Positions 50,115-60,522 of a stretch of DNA of 64,000 bases are shown in pieces. The position numbers and the translations under genes are program-made. The stretch's first letter is position 1. The number at the start of each line of letters is the position of its first letter. Source of the stretch: Saxidomus purpurata (taxonomy: Eukaryota > Mollusca > Bivalvia > Venerida > Veneridae); contig JAFMSR010000007.1 of the NCBI GenBank assembly GCA_022818135.1, forward strand, positions 9,390,311 to 9,454,310, written 5' to 3'. The notes beneath the pieces were generated by a model. It did no database searches. It had not been told where the DNA came from and saw only the letters and a list, made by a program, of their open reading frames with translations.

Positions 50115-50319
50115 GAACTCTTTTCAAACATTCACTTCTTGTTTGTTACCCCATATCACTTTAGAATTATATTGTTATTTCAAATTAAAAATGGGGTAGA
50201 TGTACAAAATTTTACATTTATACCATTCACATGTTTTCATGTACATGTATTTGTTTTCGAAAACAAGTGTGCCCTATTCATTCTATTGACTGAGCACGAT
50301 TTTCTCACCGTTTAAATAG

Positions 50320-50381
50320 ACAATGATAAAACGTTGTCTATACGATATATACAATGATAAAGCGTTGTCTATACGATATAT
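50320..50381 (+). repeat. Two 31-bp tandem units sharing the recombinase-flank core
   Basis: Two copies of acaatgataaa-a/g-cg followed by ttgtctatacgatatat, head to tail. The ttgtctatacgatat core is the same as in both arms of the palindrome at 47915-48005. Nearby, cgtggtctaa (50424-50433) is the exact reverse complement of ttagaccacg at 48010-48019. Confidence 0.8.
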
Positions 50382-50506
50382 ACAGACAAAATACTGGACG
50401 GCGATTGGCCAATTGACGATGAGCGTGGTCTAAATAATTTTCAAGTCTGGTGAAAGAATCTTGATATTCAGTTAGTTTGATCAGAAATTAATCATATATA
50501 AAATAA

Positions 50507-50844
50507 GTATATAGCCCGTTATAGACATCAGGGCGAACATGCCATATTGTGACATGAAGTATTGCAGGAGCATCAGCTTTGTTTGGGCGCACCCAAGACA
50601 ATTACTTCCCCAGACAGTTCGAGTATGTGCATCTCTTGTTTACAGGCAAAACGAAATCGGTTTAATCATTTTATTTCTATTTACGCAATTATGAAATATA
50701 TCTCCGAAATGATGCTCTTTGCAAAAATAATGTTTTATACAACAACTAATCACTAATTTGAAATGTGTATAATTTTGAGATGTTCCCCATAAAATGTTCA
50801 CACTCTGCCATTTACTATCGCCTTCCGACTTACCTCGCAAATGT
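50507..50844 (-). repeat. Dispersed repeat A, right arm (inverted partner of 46626-46976)
   Basis: Begins gtatatagcccgttatagac, includes cgcacccaagacaattactt and ccgaaatgatgctctttgca, and ends cgacttacctcgcaaatgt. It is the reverse complement of the left arm apart from scattered substitutions and a few short gaps. Small open frames within it mirror those in the left arm and are not genes. Confidence 0.9.
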
Positions 50845-51040
50845 TTAATACTGGTCATTTAAGTATAGCACATCTACAACCTAAAACAGGTAAAACCGGT
50901 TAATATCAAAACGCGAACATGTATTGTATCAATGGAGAGCTAACACAACCCTCTATGCAAAACATGTACCTATTTCGTGCAAATCGTGGTAAAAAGTGAT
51001 ATACTCATATTGAACACCACCCGTAAAAGCACAGTTATTA

Positions 51041-51290
51041 TAGTTTAGATCAACTTTGGATTGAAACGGAGAAACAACGAAAGGTAAATATTGGAGAGAT
51101 GGATAAGTCTATCTTGCTTACCGTTCTTATTTAGCTACATGTATATTGACTACTTACAAGTTAATATTGGACTTTTTACACGCTGTGCAATCTGTTTATA
51201 GACGTTATTAAGGAGCAACGTAGTTTAGATCACATTCGGATTGAAAGGGAGAAACGACGAAAGGTCTATATTTGTGAGATGGATAAGGCT
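51041..51290 (+). repeat. Tandem duplication covering the transporter start region
   Basis: The segment 51041-51110 is repeated at 51221-51290 (offset 180). Shared blocks are tagtttagatca, ggattgaaa-ggagaaac-acgaaaggt and agatggataag. The first copy also carries an ATGGATAAG but reaches a stop after eight more codons; the second is the start of the transporter gene. Confidence 0.85.
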
Positions 51291-52223
51291 ATTTTGCAGT
51301 CACTGGTTGTGTTTACCAGTTGGACAGTTTCATCTTTTATGTGCCATTATTTTGCATTGATGTTCTTAAGGGATTCGGCGGATTTAATGGCTGAATTTAA
51401 TTCAAACGTAATCGTTTTAACATGTATGCAAATTGCATTTTGTTTGGTACTTAGACCAGTTTCTAACGAGAATGACAAGACGGCAACGAGGGACAAGTAT
51501 ATAATCCTCGTAACCCACATTTGTGCAACGTTTACGACAAATTCAAGCATGGCTGTGATGCATGCGGCATCTACTTTTGCCATCAAATTAACTGAACCTG
51601 TAACTGGTGCTATTTCGCAGAGACTGTTTCTTGGTGAAAGTCTGTTGTGGTTACAGTGGTTCAGTATCCCTGTCACTGTTTATGGAGCTATCATTTTCGC
51701 AGAAGAGTCCGATCATCAGGATTTCAAGATCTCATTGGGAACTGTTTTGGCACTTTTATCTAACGTATGTCTGGCACTGAGAAACGTGTTCATAAAAATG
51801 AAACACCAGTCCAAAACAGAAATGGAATGCAGGAAATCTTATTGTGTGAGATTATCTGTTCTCTGTGGTTTAGGCATGTTGGTTTCACCTTATCTCGGCC
51901 GAGAGAATGTAGCAGTATCTCGAATTATCTTTCTCTGTGCTTTAGTGATCGGTTCGTCGCTTTTCCATATGCTATATTCTTACATTTCAACAGTAATGGT
52001 TCTAAAACAAGTGTCAGTGGTTAGCCATGCCTTTGTTAACATAATGAAAAGACTGCTCGTCATTCTTCTATTGTACACGACGGGGTCCAGAAGTGCTTCT
52101 ACCTCGAACTTCATTGGATTATTTATTTGTATAACAGGTCTTGCAGTATATGTATGGTCGAAGACTCCGGCTAGCTGTCCTCTCGACATGAAAAAAACTA
52201 AATGTACCGGTAAGTTGTCATAA
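51279..52223 (+). CDS. TPT-family (triose-phosphate/PEP translocator-like, SLC35-type) transporter
   Basis: A single uninterrupted frame of 314 residues, the usual size for drug/metabolite-transporter superfamily carriers. About nine to ten hydrophobic segments are visible (for example 5-30, 42-58, 74-90, 126-142, 152-171, 188-206, 215-241, 255-267, 277-294). Two TPT signatures stand out: SNVCLALRNVFIKMK at 161-175 and VSVVSHAFVNIMKRLLVI at 245-262. In the structurally studied TPTs, a Lys after the first motif and the Lys-Arg of the second (here K257-R258) hold the substrate phosphate, so a phosphorylated substrate is likely. Start at 51279 is the first ATG; the frame is open upstream to about 51145 without another ATG. 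The neighbouring pyruvyl transferase, 865 bp downstream on the same strand, suggests PEP as substrate. A nucleotide-sugar carrier of the SLC35E type is the alternative. Confidence 0.8.
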   Translation: MDKAILQSLVVFTSWTVSSFMCHYFALMFLRDSADLMAEFNSNVIVLTCMQIAFCLVLRPVSNENDKTATRDKYIILVTHICATFTTNSSMAVMHAASTFAIKLTEPVTGAISQRLFLGESLLWLQWFSIPVTVYGAIIFAEESDHQDFKISLGTVLALLSNVCLALRNVFIKMKHQSKTEMECRKSYCVRLSVLCGLGMLVSPYLGRENVAVSRIIFLCALVIGSSLFHMLYSYISTVMVLKQVSVVSHAFVNIMKRLLVILLLYTTGSRSASTSNFIGLFICITGLAVYVWSKTPASCPLDMKKTKCTGKLS

Positions 52224-53088
52224 GAAATAGTTCATGATCTGCTAGTAAATAGTAAACATGCAGACCCTATACTGTAATATCCCCTTTTCTATATAAAATA
52301 GATTGTTCCGGCTCATTTTTAAGGTTTTCGATACTTTAAAACCAGAGCTAGTCATGACTTAAGAGTTTCTTGGAGCATTTTTTTCCATGTAATGCTTCTC
52401 AGATAGTACACGTTCTTGAAACTTGTATCTTCTCTTTTTGATTAAAAAACCTGATAAACAATGATTTGGACACTGTTTTAGTTCTGATGGTCAGTAATTA
52501 ACAACGAAGGCCAGATGCCTTGTTTATAGCTGAGCATCAGAACGAAAAAGAGTTGTTAATCATACTACAGCAGCGCTGTAATATAATGTTATTAATCAAG
52601 TGATTTCATATCGTTGTTTTAACCACAGGAAGTTGATATTTTGTCAAAAATGATCAATGTATCTTGCGACAAAAATCACCCCTCTCTATATATAAACACA
52701 AGGAATGCAATGCCTTCCGTACCCCATCCACTTCTCCGATACAAGAATATTTTTTGTAACAAACTGACAACTGGGTTTTCTGGTCTAGACAGCACAGGCA
52801 CTTGTTTCAATCGGAAAATACATAAAAACATTAAAAAATTACACCCAGCCCTCTATATATTTGTGTTGGATAACATGGCGGATGTCACTCCTTTTCTTTA
52901 TTCAGTCTACTGGGTACTTCAGCGGTAAAATATGAAAGTTAAGATCCGGGGAAAATAAGATCATATTTTGTTAGCTTGGTTCTTAAATAAATGTAAAATA
53001 ACAAAACATAGCCGGAAAAAGCATAATCCCGACCTCGAGCTCCTATGAGTAAACCGAAAGTAGCATAACGTGATGTTTACAAAAACAC
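52224..53088 (+). other. Intergenic DNA between transporter and pyruvyl transferase
   Basis: 865 bp. A 95-residue frame (52641-52928) has no recognised motif. Short inverted segments (ttctgatg near 52484 and catcagaa near 52535) are seen. No poly(A) tract that would mark a retrocopy follows the transporter. Confidence 0.5.
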
Positions 53089-54456
53089 ATGCATGTAAGT
53101 CGAGTGTGTAACAAAATATGCCGGCTGTGCAAAGGATGTAATCTGATAGGATACATATGTACAGTATTACTTGAAATAACTAAGTCACTTGTGTATTTTA
53201 TTTCAGCACTGGCGACCAACGTCTTTGTCCTGATGGCATCGGTGATGGTAGTGGTGTTACTGTTTAGATCGCACGCAGTCCCTCATCATGACGGTGGTTC
53301 TCTACAGAAACTTAGAAACGGGGGCGATTCAAATTCAGATCACCTTCGACACAGTTTGGGGAATTTATCCCTTTACAAATCAGTTAATTTCAGTGTCAGC
53401 GAATTCTATTTGACTGATCTTGTAGCAAATCCCGAAGAAGCCAATAAACTTTCCCCCTTGATTTCTACAAGGCCATGTGTTATCAATGAAGCTCAGAGAA
53501 TCCATATGAATATATTTAAAACTGTGATAGGTAAATATAAGTATGCAATGCTTTTCGGTTTCGATAGAACAGAAAATAAAGGCGACCCAGCTATAGCGGT
53601 CGGCGTGATTATTCTTCTCAATAAACTTGATATTAAGATAGTGTTTTCAGTTGATACAGATTCTTGTACAAAAGAAATGGCAGATAAAGCGTACACACTG
53701 AGTAAGAACTATAATGATAAAGATCTTGTTATTCTCTTCAGTGGAGGAGGGAATGTAGTATCGTCACATGACGCGGACAATCGTCGTTTTTTAGTGATCG
53801 AGCGTTTTAAGGATTTTCACATTGTTATGTTTCCTCAAAGTATTATCTACATTGGACTGAAGTCACGTATAGATTATTGCAAAAAGATGTATGCTTCTCA
53901 CAAAAGATTAACATTTGCATGGAGAGATAAATATTCTTATAAAATGGGCAAAGAACTTTTCCCAAACGTTCAATCCTTGATGTCTCCCGACATGGCATAT
54001 CAGATTGGGTTCATGCCTCGATTTATGGATCCTACACACGATATTATTTGGATCAGACGAGGTGACTCACAATCGCCTAAATATGTAGTACCAGCAAATC
54101 CGTCTGATTATAGGATGCACGTTTCTGATTGGTTACAGTGGAAAACTCCAACTGGCACCTCTACGATGGAGGACATATTCCTGATCACGACAATTGGCTT
54201 GACATTTTTACAAAGAGGTCGGGTTGTGGTTACTGATCGACTTCATGGTCATATATTATCAACCTTACTCGGTATTCCACATGTCTATATTGATAATGTT
54301 TATCTTAAAATTTCTAACTATCACAATACATGGACAGCTGGTCTAGAAAATGTAATTCTTGCTAATTCTAGTGCCGATGCTCTTGTTCAAGCTAAAAAGC
54401 TATTGGTGAAATTAGATAGTAAGTTGCCGAAAATAGCAGGCCATTACACGAACTAA
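53089..54456 (+). CDS. Polysaccharide pyruvyl transferase-like protein, single-pass membrane anchor
   Basis: 455 residues. The family moves pyruvate from phosphoenolpyruvate onto sugar hydroxyls as a ketal; fission-yeast Pvg1 does this on galactose in the Golgi. Here a hydrophobic segment (about 34-59) followed by a lumenal-type stem fits a type II Golgi enzyme. Family motifs: NKGDPAIAVG (163-172), LVILFSGGGNVV (213-224), VMFPQSIIYIG (246-256), IIWIRRGDS (319-327), VVVTDRLHGHILSTLLGIP (379-397) and a C-terminal aromatic DNVYLKISNYHNTW. The R-L-H of the TDRLHGH motif is the part tied to donor or acceptor binding in Pvg1. The start is uncertain: ATG 53089 gives a Cys-rich cytosolic tail; ATG 53233 (residue 49) would start inside the membrane segment; a TTTATTTCAG acceptor at 53197-53206 leaves room for an upstream exon. 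The frame is otherwise intact. Confidence 0.88.
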   Translation: MHVSRVCNKICRLCKGCNLIGYICTVLLEITKSLVYFISALATNVFVLMASVMVVVLLFRSHAVPHHDGGSLQKLRNGGDSNSDHLRHSLGNLSLYKSVNFSVSEFYLTDLVANPEEANKLSPLISTRPCVINEAQRIHMNIFKTVIGKYKYAMLFGFDRTENKGDPAIAVGVIILLNKLDIKIVFSVDTDSCTKEMADKAYTLSKNYNDKDLVILFSGGGNVVSSHDADNRRFLVIERFKDFHIVMFPQSIIYIGLKSRIDYCKKMYASHKRLTFAWRDKYSYKMGKELFPNVQSLMSPDMAYQIGFMPRFMDPTHDIIWIRRGDSQSPKYVVPANPSDYRMHVSDWLQWKTPTGTSTMEDIFLITTIGLTFLQRGRVVVTDRLHGHILSTLLGIPHVYIDNVYLKISNYHNTWTAGLENVILANSSADALVQAKKLLVKLDSKLPKIAGHYTN

Positions 54457-57400
54457 TACATGCTTAGCAAAGTGTTTGCTCCAGTAAATAACTGGTATGA
54501 GTTACTGAATGATTTGTTTGTTTGTTTCTGTTTTGTTTTTTCTTCTGTGTGGTTGCCAAGTCTCGCGATTTATTTCTAAAAGCATTCAAAGTCAAGTAAG
54601 CTATGTCACTGTTGTAATATTAAATTAGATGTAAATTACCATATCACCCTTGACTCGTGCTGACAGTTTCGTGATATTTTGGTGAAACGCACACTCACAC
54701 GCATCAGAAAATGTGTAAGAATTTCATTCGAGTATTGTAAGGTTAAACAATTATTTTGCAATATCATAGATATTAAAGACATTATATCATCATCTGTTTT
54801 GGGCAAACATATTGCACGCGGTCTTCTTGTAGGTCATTAATTCTAGATGAGTTTGATCACATAGAGCACCAAATTGTAACATTTTGCACTCTGAAATAAA
54901 TATGATATTGACTCTCCATGTGTTGAATAAGATACATGCCCAGGTGAGCTTAAAGGGCATTCTTTTGCTGGGTATGGAGTGCTATAGCAGGAGCAAATGT
55001 GTTACGCACTTCAGAACTGAAGGAAATATAAAAGTATCACGACTAAGTTTGTCATGAAGGTGAAGGAAAGAAACAAATTCGAATTATTGAGAGGTATCTT
55101 CCTTCATTTGTAACAGATGGTTTGGCAATATAACAAAGCTTCAGAGTTGATTATTCCACAGCGGAAATAATACATGGTGACATGTGGTCGATTTTCATTC
55201 AAATTTACATACATGTATTTGATTTCGAGATGTGTATGGTGGTATATTTCTGCCACGAGATGGCGAGGTTCTGATACTATCGGTGCTTTCAGCTAATTAA
55301 CTTGATCGTATAGTGGTTTACAAAGTTCAGTACTTCAGTTAACAAAAGCACATTGCTCTGTTAGATGTATAATTTCTTTCATTCAACTTTTTCCTTATTT
55401 ATTTAGATTTATTTAATTTACATAGACTGTTGAATAAGTCCTTGTAACTTAAATTAGTAAATCTTGATGGCTGTTTCCTAGAGTTCTGACAAGTACTGGC
55501 GCCAAAAGAATGGAATGTGGCGGTCGCGGTAAAATTGTACTGAATTTAGAATCTAAAAAGTGATATACATACTACTTGTCATTTCATTGGTAGCAGAAAA
55601 ATTACTAACTTCCAGTCAAAAGCGAGCTTAATACGGCTACGCCAAAAAAATCAAAAACCTGTTTACAGGTCATTGAAATAACAACTTGAAAATAACCGTT
55701 TATAACATGACCAATGGTGCAGGAGTGAATAAACCAGTTGTTTATTTTATGTATTCAACGGAGCAGTAATACACTAGTGTAATAAATATGCTAATGAGCC
55801 GAATCTCATATCAATGCGCGTTGTCAAAAACCAAAACAACTAGCGTCAAATGACATTTCTGTCAACGATTATGTCAGAAGAGACGGTGAAGGCCTTGGCA
55901 TCGTCAGTGAGATGGTGTTCCGGGGATTTCCTGGCACTGCGATTAGACACTTTAATATAGTGTTCTATCTAATCACAGTGCCAAGAAATACCATGTCCAG
56001 AAATTAAATGACAGTAAAATTCTACAAAACTAAATAAGAATGCTGCATCCTTCAATAATTAGGCCTACTCTCAGGCATATATCCGACAACCTTCGCTAAA
56101 ATTCCAAAAAGAATCCTGTTCTATGTCATGTCAGCAAACTTTCCAGTATCTGGTGGTTTTCAAAACAATTGGAACGTTTCATGTGTACGTTCATCAAGTT
56201 CCTCAAGGAAAACAGCCTCACCAAGATACTTACTTCTTTAACTGTCTCTGTTACCATCTGTAACACTTTGGACAGTCATCGACATGTAGAGCGACATTTT
56301 TGTCGATATGTCGTAAGCACTCACACATACTTAGTCTACATAATATGTTATTATCTATACATAATCTTAATAATTATTAAAATTGATCCTCTCAGATATG
56401 AGGCCCCAATGGGTTGGTACAATTTCAATATATGTATGTACAATGTTTTAAATACTTGTTGTCATAGTTATCCCCCACTGAAGCCCGAATAATATTGTTT
56501 TGGCATTGAGCGTCCGCTCGGAGCTGTAACTAAGCAACTGTTTCATGATATATCATGAAACTGATATATAAGTATATATCAGCTTACTTCATGCATCGGA
56601 CTTGTTAACCAAGACAGTTTCTAACTAGTGTTTTTTTTTTAGTGGTTTGCCTCATTTAGCAGGGGATAAAAATTCATCGAATTTGCTTGTTTAGCTAGTA
56701 ATGCTGCTTAATTAAGTTAGTTTTGTTAGCATTTTATAGATATTTTTATTTCCTTTTTATGTTTTACTGACGGACTGTGTTATGTCATATTAATTAACAA
56801 GCTATTCTATATGTCGTCTTAACGGTAGTTTAATTGACAATCTGAAATTTTCTTCAAATCAGGAAATTTTAACGACATATGCACGCATGAGGTTAGAGAA
56901 TATGTTATCTCTCCGGACACTAACGGAAACGAATGAGGAGTCTAGCACCTCTTCACAGTCTAATATCGTACAGTTCTCGAACGAAGCATTTTCGGACAGG
57001 TATTCTAAACTTGTAGACATGCTTTATAACAAATTCACATATTTATTAAATATAGTACTACTTCTTTTGCAAATGTCTACTTAGAAACTGCATAACACAT
57101 TCGACCCAGTTTTCCTTATAGAGAAATAGGCAATCCTGTAATTTCTTTGCCATGTTATAATTAAAATCTTTCATTTGCGTTTGTGTCGTATTGAATTTAT
57201 AAAACTCGGTAGAGCCTCGTTTTTATCATTTTAGATGACTCGTTTGATAAATTCAAAACAACACGAACACTCATGGAAGATCCTCCATATAATACGCTAA
57301 GGTACATTATTAATAGCATATGATGCAAAAAACCAAAAAGTCATGTAGATTTATGAAACAAAATATAAATTTGGACAAAGTTCAAGTATGAAATGTATAT

Positions 57401-58280
57401 ACATCAATACACTGCATACACTGTAGCTGTGTTATCAATACCACAACTAGTATATTTATATTTGGTGTACCTTTCATCAGATTTCCACAATATGGCAGGT
57501 TTCAAAACAAGACGAAGGCGGCGGAACCGATTTAACTTTTCATTCTTAACCATTCTTAATTTTCATTTCAATGTATAAAGTCAAAATCTGCCTTTTTGAT
57601 AATTGATTTCCACTGAAATGTACTCTTAAAAATACCAGTTTTGGTATACTCAAACAGGTATTCGGTTAAGTTATATTTCACTTAAACATTGAAATTTTCA
57701 TTGATGAAACAACTCTGGCTACTAGTAGTTTAACCATTCGCAGCAAATAAATACATTCTGAAATCAGACTGTTGCATTAGTAACAATGTAGTTAGCATCG
57801 TGCACAATTTTTGTAAAAAAAACAAAGTTTTCGCTTACTAGTATCTATCTCGACAACAACGGGGTACCAGCCGATCATACCGAGTATAATGTCTGCTCTC
57901 GTTCTAAGTTCCATATTCGCTGTACATTTTTGCACACATTCGTACAAACTTTTCAGCAATGTTTAAACCACTTTGCAAATGAGGTGGTGGGGAAGAATAT
58001 AGCATGAGATACCGGCTTTTGATGCGCCAGTGGCTACATTGCATTATCTTCATGCGAAGAACAACCAGTGCAAGATCGTTTGCATATAGACCCATAAGAA
58101 TAAAAGATTTGTTAAAAGAACAACTCAATTAGTTGCTTAACTAATTTTTCTTTGATATTTTTATTGAATGTATTTATTTTTCGTCTAAGTAAAAGAAGAA
58201 AATTCGTGGAGAAATAAAACAGGTAATGTATACAGCCATTTACAAAATGGATTAATGAGCAAAAATCTCCCACACTTTCA
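54457..58280. other. No gene recognised; one hairpin
   Basis: 3.8 kb of AT-rich DNA downstream of the pyruvyl transferase. AATAAA at about 54896 could be its polyadenylation signal. A hairpin at 55931-55985 has arms ctggcactgcgattaga and tctaatcacagtgccaag around a 20-base loop. Frames at 56169, 56887 and 57393 show no recognisable domain. Confidence 0.55.
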
Positions 58281-58282
58281 GG

Positions 58283-58746
58283 GAGTCGGACGTAAACGAT
58301 GTATCTCGGGGCTTTAAGCGAGAATTTGATGTAGTTCTGGTCAAAATGGCGGAAATTTAATGTTTATTTTGGGAGACGGATAAGAAAATTGGTAAGGAAA
58401 TGTTTATTTTTAGTTTGATCGAACTGTTATCATGCCCTTTGTATAGCCACATGTAATATATGAAATCGTCACACCCGTTTTGGATCGTGGACCTAAAATT
58501 AAAAAAGTTATTGAAGGGATAAATTGGTCGGTAGCGTTTATGTTTGGATTTTCCACCGTTTTCTCCCACGTTTGGACGGTTCAGACCGCTTTACTCGAGC
58601 TTATTTGAATGCATTTCGTATAAACATGATGCGATCCATTGTTATTTATTGTGTGCACGTTTCCAAGACAAACTATCGCCGTTTTTTTAAACTTTAAACC
58701 GATTTCGATGTATCTCGGGTCGTTTTAAGACGATTTGATGTATCAC
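58283..58746 (+). repeat. Dispersed repeat B, plus copy (partner at 46237)
   Basis: Starts ggagtcggacgtaaacgatg and tatctcggggctttaagcga, has ttctggtcaaaatggcggaa and cgttttggatcgtggaccta, and ends gatgtatctcgggtcgtttt then aagacgatttgatgta. The two ends are a direct repeat of about 35 bp. A minus-strand frame (58357-58569) is not a gene. Confidence 0.85.
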
Positions 58747-59459
58747 ACTTGGCTGGTAAAACTGCTTAGTTGAGCTTTACCAAGATTGTTCAAATCAGAA
58801 TCCCCGGATCAAAACCGACCCCGCCTGGAGTTCACTTGATTAACCATCGGCTTTTATAAGGAAAACTTCGAAACTATTCTAGTCTGGTTTTTCTATTTTT
58901 CAATCAGTATTTACATATTGCTACAATCATGGCTTTTAATCTTTAGTATTTTGATATTAACGGTATCATAGATCTGAGCATAAATGCGCCATTTAACCCA
59001 AAGACACACATGAACGTTGCATTGAAACGTTTATGTCAGACAAAGGGTAGGGGTATGATTTCGTAAAATTACAAAAATTCCGAACCAGTGACCCAAAATG
59101 TTTACCATGGTAGATTCTAAACTTTCCAGAAAATTTGTGCATTTTCCTGAAAAATAATCGCGCTAAAATATATTCTCAACAGATGTTTTCCTCCTAAAAA
59201 TATAGCGCGTTATTGCTCAAAACTACTACAAAAAAGCTATGTTGAACCGCAATTTTCACACATACGCATTCGTCAAATGTGTGAAAAATTCGTACGAAGT
59301 TCTCACACATGTGTGACAAATACGTACGAATATGTCATACATTTGTGAAAATTTTGTTCTGTACTCTCCCTCAAAGCACAAACATATACTTCATATGTCA
59401 AAAATAATTTGAAAAAGGTCTGTAAATTTCTAAAAATATTGTTCATACGAAAACATCAC

Positions 59460-59930
59460 ACATTCCAAACAGCAGTTTATGCCACCCAGACAGATCAGGA
59501 GGCGTATTGCTTGTTCTGTCTGATAGAGCCCTCATATTTTACAGGATGATTGATCATAAAGAGTAGAGTTTGGGTCATTTGATCAATGGTCAAGGTCACA
59601 GGGGGTAAAATATGTCAAGTTCTCTAACACTCAATATCTTGATAACCTTTTGACACTGATAATTCATATTTCACAAGATGATTGATCTCAATGTATAGTA
59701 GAAGTTCCATCTTGGTTTTAGGGTTCACTCGGTCAAAGGTCAAGGGGTCATAAGCATGAAATCCTTTAACATTCAATATCTTGATATCTGTTTGACACAA
59801 AGAATGATTGGTCACAAGTAATAAAAGATCATTGTTGTTTTGGGGACTATAGGATTGCTCGATTCCGTTCGTCCGTCATTCCGTGCGTTGGTCCGTCGCA
59901 TTTCGTGTCCGGTCGGTAACTTCATGATAC
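59460..59930 (+). repeat. Decayed repeat rich in GGTCAAGGTCA blocks
   Basis: Opens tatgccacccagacagatca, then two imperfect internal units around 59625-59655 and 59765-59795 (aacactcaatatcttgataa / aacattcaatatcttgatat), and ends near gtccgtcattccgtgcgttg. It resembles the other tandem-core repeats in the window but is much diverged. Confidence 0.45.
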
Positions 59931-60522
59931 ATGGACCGATTTTGGCACAAGTGTTAACCACATCAAGAAAATGTGTGGCGAACACGAATCTGCGTAAAAA
60001 TGACTGCATTTATGGCGCAATCGAACATGATAGACCTGAAGAAATCTGTCACCATCACTCATGTAGGAAATGGATTCGACTTGTATAAATATTCTAGTTT
60101 ATGTTTACATGCAGAAAGTGTATCAGTTTCTCGGACACCATTATCTGAGTTATTCTACAATTTAATTGATGACAAAATGACTGACTTATAATATATTTGT
60201 AGCCGACGTGCCGCAGGAGTATAATGTAAACTAGTTCTTAAAATGTGCGGATTAGAATTAAACACTATGTCGGGAAAACTATCATCTAAAAAGACTGGTA
60301 ATTGATTATATTTGTGTTTGTTTAACAGAGTTAACGTTTTGTATTTTCGTTCTATATCCTAACTAAACCCATTCTATCCTATGACTTTGGATGCGCTAGA
60401 AGCTATATTAGCAACATGCTGATGTCAAGATCTACCATAACTGAGTGAAACACGCAGATGCTGACGTGTTTTGTGTTAGGACAAACTGTTTTGAAAATAA
60501 ATGTTACATAAAAGTACAATAG

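Noticed and set aside
56863..57301. Possible two-exon gene (ENMLSLRTLTETNEESSTSS... and FDKFKTTRTLMEDPP...)
   Set aside because: The first frame ends in phase 2 at its best donor, and joining it to the second gives an immediate stop; no homologue recognised.
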